A DNA stretch of 60,556 bases. Source: Bacteroidaceae bacterium. Its GTDB lineage: Bacteria > Bacteroidota > Bacteroidia > Bacteroidales > Bacteroidaceae. Within the stretch, counting starts at the first letter, position 1, and the number at the start of each line of letters is the position of its first letter. Below are positions 53,238 through 60,556 of the stretch, one piece after another. Location: the NCBI GenBank assembly GCA_017646665.1, contig JAGCMB010000027.1, positions 1 to 60,556 of the forward strand. The letters run 5' to 3'. The notes under the pieces were generated by a model. That model was given only the letters and a program-made list of their open reading frames with translations, did not search any database and was not told the origin of the DNA. The position numbers and the translations under genes are program-made.

Positions 53238-53854
53238 AATGCTATACCCAACCTCACACCAAAATTGTTCAACCCGTCTTGGGAATAGCTCATTATGTTA
53301 CACTGATTGGTAGAGTAGCTGTAGTAGAGCGCCATATGCAAGCCAAGACCGTTTGGCCAAGGATACCAGTTGAATCCAAACTCGGGTGATACATAAAAGC
53401 CCCACTTGTCCTGTCCACTCATAAAAATGTAATAATAGTTATTGAATTCTGAATAGCAGGCTCCCAATTTAAGAGCAGCGTATGGCTGAAAATCGGCCTC
53501 TATAAAACGATACCTCATCAATGCACCAAATGGCAGTGTAAACATTTGGTGTTGTTGGTCGCTGTTCATAGACAATGTCGGAGATAGATTTATTGTGCGA
53601 CGCGAGTAGTATTCATTATTAGTGTGGAAACTAACAAAGCCACCGACTGCAATATTGGTAGTCACATAATATCCACCCTCGAAATTCATTCCCCAGCCAC
53701 TTGCACCATCGGAGAACTTGTTGCCAAGCGGGACATTGAACTGCCAATCGACATTGAAATAACTGTCAAGAGATATCTGAGCCTTACCCTTTAAAGGTAT
53801 GATTGCAATAGCAAAAAGCAACGCTATGCAATATAGTTTTCTTAGACTTTTCAT
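53234..53854 (-). CDS. Outer-membrane beta-barrel protein
   Basis: A 206-residue protein with a signal peptide (about 1-25) and alternating amphipathic strands rich in Tyr/Phe/Gly (GWGMNFEGGYYVTTNIAVGGF, YYVSPEFGFNWYP). It ends GVRLGIAF with a terminal Phe as in barrel proteins. It resembles small eight-strand Bacteroidota porin-like barrels. Substrate or role unknown. It lies 35 bases downstream of the DUF4136 lipoprotein gene in the same direction, so they are probably co-transcribed. Confidence 0.8.
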   Translation of the reverse strand: MKSLRKLYCIALLFAIAIIPLKGKAQISLDSYFNVDWQFNVPLGNKFSDGASGWGMNFEGGYYVTTNIAVGGFVSFHTNNEYYSRRTINLSPTLSMNSDQQHQMFTLPFGALMRYRFIEADFQPYAALKLGACYSEFNNYYYIFMSGQDKWGFYVSPEFGFNWYPWPNGLGLHMALYYSYSTNQCNIMSYSQDGLNNFGVRLGIAF

Positions 53855-53889
53855 ATAAATATTATTTTATAAGTTTCTTTTTTCAAGAA

Positions 53890-54513
53890 CTATTTGTGTA
53901 TGTATGGAGATTGTTCAAAAGCCTGTTCTATAGCCTCCATCGTACGTGAAAGACTCAGATTATTGCCATTCAACAACCCACAGATGTAAGTGTTCCACAC
54001 AACGGTGAGTTTATCATTGAGAGGAGTAGGAGTGTTGGTATCAACCAATTCGCCGATAATTGAGCCGGTACTATAACTATAGGAGAACGAGTAAGGGTAA
54101 TACCATCCCCATCCGCCCCAATTCCAGTACCCGGGATAATTATTCCACCATGGACCGGGGCCATAAGAGGTAAAATAGTAGGTTGTGTTGATGTAGCTCA
54201 ATTGCAATACCAAATCGGCTTCAAATTCACTCGCAACTGGCTCATAACCGGCCACCATCAGTTCAGAAGCGAAAGCATCGACAATCTTCTCGGAATTGGC
54301 ATTGTTCCAATAGACTGTTTTTTCGCCATCACCCATTATTAGTATGCTGTCGATGACATAGAAGCTGTTAAATGACTTGAAATCTGTTCCACTATCATAG
54401 TTGGTATACACAAGATAGCTGTTATCCAATTTATTTGTATCAGGATCTTTTTGACACGATGATAGAAGAGATGCACAGACAACGACAAGTGTCAGGATTG
54501 AAAACTTTTTCAT
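53890..54513 (-). CDS. DUF4136 lipoprotein
   Basis: A 207-residue lipoprotein (lipobox LLSSC, Cys20). A DUF4136 domain follows (YDSGTDFKSFNSFYVID, then AFASELMVAGYEPVASEFEADLVLQLSY), with a Trp/Tyr/Gly/Pro-rich loop near 118-148 (WWNNYPGYWNWGGWGWYYP) and a final TMEAIEQAFEQSPY helix. Members are outer-membrane or periplasmic lipoproteins of unknown function. It sits 21 bases after the small lipoprotein gene and before the barrel gene, so the three look like an envelope operon. Confidence 0.83.
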   Translation of the reverse strand: MKKFSILTLVVVCASLLSSCQKDPDTNKLDNSYLVYTNYDSGTDFKSFNSFYVIDSILIMGDGEKTVYWNNANSEKIVDAFASELMVAGYEPVASEFEADLVLQLSYINTTYYFTSYGPGPWWNNYPGYWNWGGWGWYYPYSFSYSYSTGSIIGELVDTNTPTPLNDKLTVVWNTYICGLLNGNNLSLSRTMEAIEQAFEQSPYIHK

Positions 54514-54534
54514 AACTGTTCATTTACAAGGTTA

Positions 54535-55014
54535 TCACTTCTTTAGATTGAGTTTATGATTGGGATTTTTATTGACAGGCATTCCATTTTGGTCTACCTT
54601 GACAAGAGAACTATCCTCCATCATCATAAAAGATATTGTTGGAGCATTGTTGCCAGAAACAAGTTCAAGGATTGTAGCGGTGCTGTCGTTGACCCCGACA
54701 AGTATCATTGCATCACCATTATCGGTCTGTGTTGCTATACCTTCATCTACATAATCGGTAGTGATGGTATATGTTCCGTCACTATTCAGGTTGATGGTCC
54801 GTACAGCCAATATAACATCGGCTATGGCGTTGCTATCCATTGGAGAAGTACCTTCAAAGACGAAGGTCTGAACATCGGCTAATGTGGAATCGTTTACAAA
54901 ATAAATGCTGTCTTCCTCAAAAACCATCCCATCTTGCGCTGGCTTGCCTTTTGAATTACAAGCCGAAAACATAAGTGTGGCAACAGCCACTGTCAACAAT
55001 AGAAACCTTTTCAT
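54535..55014 (-). CDS. Small lipoprotein, possibly NlpE-like
   Basis: A 159-residue lipoprotein (lipobox FSAC, Cys19). The middle (FVFEGTSPMDSNAIADVILAV, then LNSDGTYTITTDY) faintly resembles the NlpE N-terminal beta-barrel fold. It lacks the CxxC copper-type motif of NlpE, so the assignment is weak. It is the first gene of the lipoprotein, DUF4136 and barrel series. No promoter box was found upstream. Confidence 0.6.
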   Translation of the reverse strand: MKRFLLLTVAVATLMFSACNSKGKPAQDGMVFEEDSIYFVNDSTLADVQTFVFEGTSPMDSNAIADVILAVRTINLNSDGTYTITTDYVDEGIATQTDNGDAMILVGVNDSTATILELVSGNNAPTISFMMMEDSSLVKVDQNGMPVNKNPNHKLNLKK

Positions 55015-55103
55015 TGCATTGCTATTTTAGAGTTATTCAAGGAAATAACACTATAATGCATTTGTAGGTTTAATATTATTTGTTTACAAAATAGAAAAAT
55101 GGT

Positions 55104-55150
55104 TATAAAACAATCGCCTTCTCAGAAAAGACTGAGAGGGCGATTGTATT
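55104..55150 (-). terminator. Terminator after the S41 protease gene
   Basis: The stem 55111-55125 with 55132-55147, one mismatch, lies downstream of the S41 stop and runs into TTTTATAA on the minus strand. Confidence 0.75.
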
Positions 55151-55166
55151 TGTATAAATCTCTTGT

Positions 55167-56450
55167 TTACTTTATGATTGGCTTGTTGTTTCGGCGGAAT
55201 ACCGTTTTTTGCGCACTTATGGCATCGGTGGAGATAGCACCGTTGTCTGCAAGCAAGAATATGTTATACAAGAGGAATTCCTGACTGCTACCTAACTGCT
55301 GTATATCTGTAATCTGCTGCAGTTCATTTACCGAAGCGGTGGGGGTTATACCTGTCAGGAGCTCACCGCTAGCCAATGCAACATAATTTGTGGCCGGATT
55401 TATCTCAAATCCGAACGGAGATTTGAAACAGGTAGTCATTGTATTTACATTGGCCGTTCTTGCACCAAGTGTTATAAGGTCGTTGCCCTGACACGAATTC
55501 TCAAGAGCCGAGATAAAGAGTTCGGCCGCGCCCGATGTCTGTTCTCCGGTGATTATGTACAGTTGCTTTTCGAAAAGTGATGTAGACTGTCGGGTATAAC
55601 AATATGTAGTATCTGTTTCACCTGCTGCATCAACAAGATTGCAGAAAGTAGTACCATATAGCTCAGGAGCGACAAAGGAACTTGCCAATGAGAGAGCGTT
55701 GGCTACCGAACCACCGGTGCAATAACGAAGGTCAACAACAACATCGCTCACATCATTTGCTGCAAAGCTAAGCAATCTGTCCTGAGTATCACCAACAAAA
55801 TCTTCTCCGTTAAAATTATTGATGACAATATATCCGATGTTCTTTGATGATATAGTGTAGATGCTGTCAAGATAAATTGATTGCTCGGTATAATCGACCG
55901 ATTGAGCTATTTGCAATGTATCTCCAGGTGTCCAATAGTATCTGTATTCGTCATCATCATATTCAATGAGTTCGGTTACAAGTTCTGTGTTGCCTCCCGA
56001 TTGTAACATTGAAAATTTGGTTGTTGTGAAGGCTGTCCCGCCTACTGAAGATATCCAAGTGCCACGTTTAACGCCGGCAATATCGGCTGGCGAATCAGGC
56101 TCAACCATCAGCACTAGAGCATAGACCTTGCTTGGACGCTCACCAAGCGGGTCGCGCATAACAGCAAAAGTCATACCATAGTCGCCTGCTGAAACGGTAT
56201 CGGTGAAATATGATACTTTGTCACCATTATACAATATCGAGGAGAAGAACTTCGACGGTTTTGAAAAGAATGTGCTACGCGAAGGAGTTTTTATATTGTC
56301 GCGCCACAGATAAACCTCTTTCATTTTTGAAAAAGTCCACTGGTTCTCTTCGGTAAGTTCATAATACTCGTGAGTTCTGTCTTCGCCACAACTTGTGAAC
56401 AATGCCGTAAAAAACATTAGCACAAGTATCAAGTAGGGTATTCTTTTCAT
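55167..56450 (-). CDS. S41 family C-terminal processing peptidase lipoprotein
   Basis: A 427-residue lipoprotein (lipobox LFTSC, Cys21). It has an N-terminal helical region, a PDZ domain near 105-190 (VEPDSPADIAGVKRGTWISSV) and an S41 catalytic core (NIGYIVINNF, VVVDLRYCTGGSVANAL, then TGEQTSGAAELF with the Ser nucleophile in SGAAE). It should cleave C-terminal tails of periplasmic proteins. ATG 56450 is preferred over 56465 because the promoter ends at 56470 and transcription would start around 56463. Confidence 0.87.
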   Translation of the reverse strand: MKRIPYLILVLMFFTALFTSCGEDRTHEYYELTEENQWTFSKMKEVYLWRDNIKTPSRSTFFSKPSKFFSSILYNGDKVSYFTDTVSAGDYGMTFAVMRDPLGERPSKVYALVLMVEPDSPADIAGVKRGTWISSVGGTAFTTTKFSMLQSGGNTELVTELIEYDDDEYRYYWTPGDTLQIAQSVDYTEQSIYLDSIYTISSKNIGYIVINNFNGEDFVGDTQDRLLSFAANDVSDVVVDLRYCTGGSVANALSLASSFVAPELYGTTFCNLVDAAGETDTTYCYTRQSTSLFEKQLYIITGEQTSGAAELFISALENSCQGNDLITLGARTANVNTMTTCFKSPFGFEINPATNYVALASGELLTGITPTASVNELQQITDIQQLGSSQEFLLYNIFLLADNGAISTDAISAQKTVFRRNNKPIIK

Positions 56451-56469
56451 TGTTCCTATATTCATATCA

Positions 56470-56500
56470 CAAAAATAGGATAAATGTAACTATTAGCCAA
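56470..56500 (-). promoter_or_regulatory. Promoter of the S41 protease gene
   Basis: Minus-strand TTG (56500-56498), a 20-base spacer and TATTTTTG (56477-56470) give an excellent match and a leader of about 13 bases. Confidence 0.65.
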
Positions 56501-56520
56501 AATATGGATGTAAAAAGAGA

Positions 56521-56556
56521 AATAAAAATCCCGCCAACCTTTCGGCGACGGGATTT
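56521..56556 (-). terminator. Terminator of rpsP
   Basis: On the minus strand AAATCCCG (56556-56549) pairs with CGGGATTT (56533-56526), with a GAAA-containing centre, followed by TTATT. It lies 70 bases after the rpsP stop. Confidence 0.75.
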
Positions 56557-56625
56557 ATAGTGAGCATTACTGCAAAAAAGTTCTCGCAAAAAAGAAACTC
56601 TATTCTGAATAAATCAGATTGTTTC

Positions 56626-57171
56626 TTATGCCTCAGCAGCCTCCTCTGCAGGAGCCTCAGTAGCCTCTTCTGCGTTAGCAGCAGCCTCTGCCTCAGCCTT
56701 TGCAAGAGCCTCAGCTGCCTTCTTCTCAGCAACCTTCTTTGCAATAGCTGCGTTAACCTCTTTCTCTGCCTCCAAACGTGCCTTCTTGTCGTCACGTTTA
56801 GCCTGCTCATCAGCGCTCTTTACACCGTTGAGTGCGTTTACCTTAGCTGTCTTCCAAGCATCGAATTTTGCCTGAGCAGCAGCCTCGTCAAATGCGCCCT
56901 TCTTAACACCACCCTGAAGGTGCTTCATCATATACACGCCCTCGCGTGAAAGGATGTTGCGTACAGTGTCGGTTGGAGTAGCACCGTTGTTTACCCACCA
57001 CAAAGCGCGCTCGAAGTTCAACTCAACAGTCGCAGGGTTTGTGTTAGGGTTGTAAGTACCGATCTTCTCGGTAAACTTTCCATCACGTGGAGATCTCGAA
57101 TCTGCAATCACGATAGAGTAGAATGCGTAGTGCTTACGGCCTCTTCTCTGAAGTCTGATTTTTGTTGCCAT
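56626..57171 (-). CDS. rpsP: 30S ribosomal protein S16 with Ala/Glu-rich tail
   Basis: A 181-residue protein. The first ~80 residues are S16 ([42 protein letters not shown], then [16 protein letters not shown]). The C-terminal ~100 residues are a helical Lys/Ala/Glu-rich extension ending in repeated AEEA-type units, a feature of Bacteroidota S16. It is monocistronic here, without the rimM-trmD-rplS operon usual in Proteobacteria. A -7 box TACCTTTG at 57241-57234 precedes it. Confidence 0.96.
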   Translation of the reverse strand: MATKIRLQRRGRKHYAFYSIVIADSRSPRDGKFTEKIGTYNPNTNPATVELNFERALWWVNNGATPTDTVRNILSREGVYMMKHLQGGVKKGAFDEAAAQAKFDAWKTAKVNALNGVKSADEQAKRDDKKARLEAEKEVNAAIAKKVAEKKAAEALAKAEAEAAANAEEATEAPAEEAAEA

Positions 57172-57434
57172 TTTTTAATTGTTTTTTTAATGGATTAATG
57201 ATTTGAGTTAGCTAACATCTCGTATTAGCGCCGCAAAGGTAATGCTTTTTTGCTTAACAGCCTTGTTTTTCGGCAATTATTTTGATGTCCGACGCCATAT
57301 TTAGAAACATTTTGTTATATTTACCACTGAAAAGTCAACAGGATTCAACATAATCACTCACTGTAAAGCATACTCAGCCTTTTATCTGTGCGATTATAAG
57401 ATTCCGTTCCATTTTGATTTGATTGATATATTTT

Positions 57435-59735
57435 ATGAAAAGATACATTTTGGATATTGTGACTATCGTCTGCTTGTTTTGCGCCACTTATGCCAAAGCA
57501 CAGGAGATGGATTATGTAAGCTACGTGAACCCGTTGATTGGCACGCAGTCGTCGTTTGAAATGTCGGCAGGAAACACATACCCTGCAACAGCCATGCCTT
57601 GGGGTATGAATTTTTGGACTCCGCGCACCAACAAGATGGGCGACGGTTGGCAATACACCTATACGGCGAATAAAATCTATGGTTTTGAGCAGACACATCA
57701 GCCCAGTCCGTGGATTAACGATTATGGCGAATTCTCGTTGATGCCAATGACCGGAAAGCCCGAAACAGATGAGGTAAAGAGGGCAAGCTGGTTCTCGCAC
57801 AAGGGTGAGGTTTCAATGCCACATTATTATAAGGTTTACCTTGCCGACTACGATATTACAACCGAGCTTACTCCAACAGACAGGGCGGCAATGTTCCGTT
57901 TTACCTTCCCTCAGGGCGAGTCGTTTGTGGCTATCGATGCACACAACAATGGTTCTCACATTGAAATAATCCCTGAGGAGAATAAAATCATAGGTTACTC
58001 CACACGGAACAGCGGTGGTGTGCCGGAGAATTTCCGAAACTATTTCGTTGTAGTCTTTGACAAGCCTTTTGAATATGTTGCCACGTTCTTGAATGATGGT
58101 TCAACCAACCCCACACAACTGACTAAAGAATCAATGCAACAGACAGCACATCACACAGGTGCAATAATAGGCTTCAAGACAAAACGGGGCGAAATTGTGC
58201 ACGCGCGCGTTGCCTCGTCATTCATAAACGCAGAACAGGCTGAGGTCAATCTACGCGAAATGGGAGACAATGCATTTGACACGCTTGTTGCTGCCGGACG
58301 GGAAAGATGGAACAATGTTCTTGGCCGCATTGATGTCAAGGACCAGAATATTGACCATAAACGGATGTTTTACTCCTGCCTTTATCGCTCTTTGCTTTTT
58401 CCACGCAAGTTATACGAGATTGCAGACAACGGGGATATTATCCATTACAGCCCATACAACGGCAAGGTTTTACCTGGATATATGTACACCGACACCGGTT
58501 TTTGGGATACATTCCGTTCGCTATTCCCACTGCTGAACCTTATCTATCCATCTATAAACAAAGAGATACAGGCTGCACTATTGAACGCCTACCGCGAAAG
58601 CGGCTTTTTCCCCGAATGGGCCAGCCCCGGACATCGTTGGTGCATGGTGGGAAACAATTCGGCATCGGTGCTGGCAGATGCATTCGTAAAAGGGATAGAA
58701 TTTGAAGACGCCGACTTGCTCTACGAGGGATTACAGCACGGCACATCCAATGTACATCCGACAGTGCCATCAACAGGCCGTCTGGGACATCAATACTATA
58801 ATTCGTTAGGCTACATACCGTGCGACGTCGGAATACACGAAAATGCAGCACGCACTTTTGAGTATGCCTACAACGATTGGTGCATCTTGCAAGTTGCCAA
58901 AGCCCTCAACCGCCCACAAAGCGAGATTCTAGAGCTTGAAAAACGCGCGATGAACTACCGCAACCTGTTCAACAAAGAGTACAATTTGATGTGTGGCCGA
59001 AAAAGCGATGGAGATTTCGAAAAAGACTTTTCTCCACTGAAATGGGGTGGTAACTTCACCGAGGGCAATAGCTGGCACTACACCTGGTCGGTATTCCACG
59101 ATATAGAGGGATTGATAGGGCTTATGGGTGGAAAAAGGAAGTTCGTGCAGATGCTCGATTCGGTATTCACAACCCCTCCGCACTACGACGACAGCTACTA
59201 CGGTTTTCCCATACACGAGATACGCGAAATGACTGTAATGAATATGGGTAACTACGCCCACGGCAACCAACCGGCACAACACATAATATACCTATACAAC
59301 TACGCTGGGGAACCGTGGAAAGCACAAAACAGAGTACGCGAGGTAATGGAAAGGATGTACACCCCGACACCCGACGGCTACTGTGGCGACGAAGACAACG
59401 GACAGACATCGGCGTGGTACGTATTCTCGGCATTGGGATTTTATCCAGTGTGTCCGGCAAGCAATGAATATGTGCTTGGCTCGCCACTTTTTGAGCGAGT
59501 GACAGTGAAGCTTGAAAACGGCAAGGAGATTATGATTGATGCAAAAGACAACAGCGTTGAAAATGTATATATATCAAGAATGAGGCTAAACGGCAAAGAG
59601 TACTCACACAACTACATTACACACGACGCTCTTATAAAGGGTTGTGAAATCAAGTTGCAGATGGATAGGTCACCAAACCTTTCACGTGGCACAGCCACAG
59701 ATGATGCACCTTATTCACACTCGAATCAGAAATGA
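57435..59735 (+). CDS. GH92 family alpha-mannosidase
   Basis: A 766-residue exported glycoside hydrolase. A signal peptide (about 1-19, ending KAQ) is followed by the GH92 hallmarks YVNPLIGTQ, GNTYPATAMPWGMNFWTPRT, FWDTFRSLFPLLNLIYP, PEWASPGHRWCMVGNNSASVLADAF and the C-terminal GYCGDEDNGQTSAWYVFSALGFYPVCPAS. The last contains the catalytic acid region (DEDNGQ). GH92 enzymes are calcium-dependent exo-alpha-mannosidases acting on host or yeast glycans. ATG 57435 begins the signal peptide. It is not in a SusC/D locus here. Confidence 0.93.
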   Translation: MKRYILDIVTIVCLFCATYAKAQEMDYVSYVNPLIGTQSSFEMSAGNTYPATAMPWGMNFWTPRTNKMGDGWQYTYTANKIYGFEQTHQPSPWINDYGEFSLMPMTGKPETDEVKRASWFSHKGEVSMPHYYKVYLADYDITTELTPTDRAAMFRFTFPQGESFVAIDAHNNGSHIEIIPEENKIIGYSTRNSGGVPENFRNYFVVVFDKPFEYVATFLNDGSTNPTQLTKESMQQTAHHTGAIIGFKTKRGEIVHARVASSFINAEQAEVNLREMGDNAFDTLVAAGRERWNNVLGRIDVKDQNIDHKRMFYSCLYRSLLFPRKLYEIADNGDIIHYSPYNGKVLPGYMYTDTGFWDTFRSLFPLLNLIYPSINKEIQAALLNAYRESGFFPEWASPGHRWCMVGNNSASVLADAFVKGIEFEDADLLYEGLQHGTSNVHPTVPSTGRLGHQYYNSLGYIPCDVGIHENAARTFEYAYNDWCILQVAKALNRPQSEILELEKRAMNYRNLFNKEYNLMCGRKSDGDFEKDFSPLKWGGNFTEGNSWHYTWSVFHDIEGLIGLMGGKRKFVQMLDSVFTTPPHYDDSYYGFPIHEIREMTVMNMGNYAHGNQPAQHIIYLYNYAGEPWKAQNRVREVMERMYTPTPDGYCGDEDNGQTSAWYVFSALGFYPVCPASNEYVLGSPLFERVTVKLENGKEIMIDAKDNSVENVYISRMRLNGKEYSHNYITHDALIKGCEIKLQMDRSPNLSRGTATDDAPYSHSNQK

Positions 59736-59796
59736 CAAAATCCAGCACTATTTTTTGCCTTTCATACACTCGACTCCAATATTTTAACCTAATTAT

Positions 59797-59826
59797 TTTG
59801 CTATTGGATAAAATGTATTAAATTTG
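59797..59826 (+). promoter_or_regulatory. Promoter of galE
   Basis: TTTG (59797-59800), an 18-base spacer and TAAATTTG (59819-59826) lie 40 bases before the galE start. Confidence 0.55.
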
Positions 59827-59866
59827 CATCAATTGTGTACATAAACTTTTAATAAATATAACGAAA

Positions 59867-60556
59867 ATGAAAATCCTATTGACCGGTGGTGCAGGTTTCA
59901 TTGGAAGCCACACCTTGATTGAGCTTACCGAGGCAGGCCACGAGGCTGTAGTAGTTGACAATCTTGACAACTCTTCTCCTATTTCACTGAAGCGCGTTGC
60001 CAAAATCATTGGCAAGGACGTTCCTTTTTACAAGGTAGACATCCGTGACCGTGAAGGTTTGCAGAAGGTGTTCGATGAGCACAAATTCGATGCTTGTATT
60101 CACTTCGCAGGTTTGAAGGCTGTGGGCGAGAGCTGCGCAAAGCCATTGGAGTACTATGAGAACAACATGAACGGTACATTCGTGCTTGTTGACGTTATGC
60201 GCAAGAACGGTTGCAAGAATATGATTTTCTCTTCAAGTGCTACTGTTTATGGTGACCCTGCTATCATCCCCATCACAGAGGAATGCCCTAAAGGTCACTG
60301 CACAAATCCTTACGGACAGACAAAGTCTATGCTTGAGGAGGTTTTGATGGATATCCAGAAGGCCGACAACGAGTGGAACATCGTTCTTTTGCGTTACTTC
60401 AACCCAATTGGTGCTCACAAGAGCGGTACCATCGGCGAGAACCCCAACGGTATCCCCAACAAATTGATGCCTTACATCACACAGACAGCTGTCGGCAAGC
60501 GTGCTGAGCTTGGTGTGTTCGGTGATGACTATGACACACACGACGGTACTGGTGTA
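59867..60556 (+). CDS. galE: UDP-glucose 4-epimerase (partial, runs off the window)
   Basis: The first 230 residues of an extended short-chain dehydrogenase-fold epimerase; the 3' end lies beyond the window. Visible are the NAD loop TGGAGFIGS (6-14), SSSATVYG, the Tyr-x3-Lys catalytic pair in NPYGQTKSMLEE and the LLRYFNPIGAH segment. It interconverts UDP-glucose and UDP-galactose for sugar metabolism and surface glycans. It has its own promoter upstream. Confidence 0.95.
   Translation, partial: MKILLTGGAGFIGSHTLIELTEAGHEAVVVDNLDNSSPISLKRVAKIIGKDVPFYKVDIRDREGLQKVFDEHKFDACIHFAGLKAVGESCAKPLEYYENNMNGTFVLVDVMRKNGCKNMIFSSSATVYGDPAIIPITEECPKGHCTNPYGQTKSMLEEVLMDIQKADNEWNIVLLRYFNPIGAHKSGTIGENPNGIPNKLMPYITQTAVGKRAELGVFGDDYDTHDGTGV

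Noticed and set aside
56493-56949. Arg/Leu-rich and Ser/Leu/Cys-rich open frames over the rpsP tail
   Set aside because: They are other-frame readings of the low-complexity Ala/Glu tail of S16.
59736-59866. Possible small gene between GH92 and galE
   Set aside because: Only the galE promoter is recognisable; no open frame of credible composition.

Overview
The window comes from a member of the order Bacteroidales (Bacteroidota). This rests on gene content: a Bat aerotolerance operon, DUF4301, DUF3667, DUF1573, DUF4136, a CCDC81-type HU/SPOR protein, GH92, an S16 with a long Ala/Glu tail and many lipoproteins. It also rests on promoters: about twenty Bacteroidota-type -7 boxes (TAnnTTTG or TAnnTTCG) lie upstream of genes, and Shine-Dalgarno sequences are rare. 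I see no phage, transposon, CRISPR array or plasmid functions. This is a core chromosomal segment with small accessory islets. No gene-free stretch exceeds about 300 bases.

Layout. 1-3.6 kb: tail of batC, batD, batE and a PAP2 phosphatase. 3.6-7.2 kb: an FHA/zinc-ribbon protein and an HU-CCDC81/SPOR protein, a cation diffusion facilitator, and a MerR regulator with a textbook 19-bp-spacer operator. 7.3-9.2 kb: a U32 protein (RlhA type), then a convergent gap holding a strongly folded minus-strand RNA candidate. 9.3-19.8 kb: a four-gene double-strand-break operon on the minus strand, sbcD-sbcC-addA-like-addB-like. 20-23.2 kb: panB, a DUF4369 lipoprotein, prs and a ThiE-like protein. 23.4-26.5 kb: a Dps-like ferritin and the agmatine-to-putrescine pair aguA/aguB behind a DUF2148 ferredoxin-like gene. 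26.7-28.4 kb: a frameshifted small exported protein and a DUF3667 membrane protein.

28.6-37.5 kb: an M16 peptidase, a cardiolipin-synthase-like lipoprotein, a radical SAM protein overlapping a queuosine-precursor transporter, tRNA-Arg(ACG), a patatin/beta-barrel protein and a CBM9-like protein. 37.7-40.4 kb: an SLC13 transporter with a charged insert, followed by a LysR regulator. 40.7-43.3 kb: a compact operon of a small lipoprotein, zinc-ribbon membrane protein, SPFH protein with a C-terminal GYF_2 domain, four-helix membrane protein and double zinc-ribbon protein. It resembles the Bacillus ydjGHI part of the PspA system but has no PspA; it is the best candidate here for an undescribed module. 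43.4-49.3 kb: DUF1573, a RelA/SpoT homologue whose HD hydrolase site is destroyed, DUF4301, a YbaK/ProX deacylase and threonine aldolase. 49.5-60.6 kb: an unrecognised protein, a second M16 peptidase, an envelope cluster (beta-barrel, DUF4136, small lipoprotein, S41 protease), rpsP, GH92 and the start of galE.

Functional themes are envelope proteolysis and maintenance (Bat, M16 pair, S41, SPFH operon, patatin barrel), DNA end processing (SbcCD with AddAB), polyamine synthesis, and translation or tRNA quality control (Q salvage, ProX, S16, RlhA-like). All functional names come from reading the protein sequences by eye; no database search was run.
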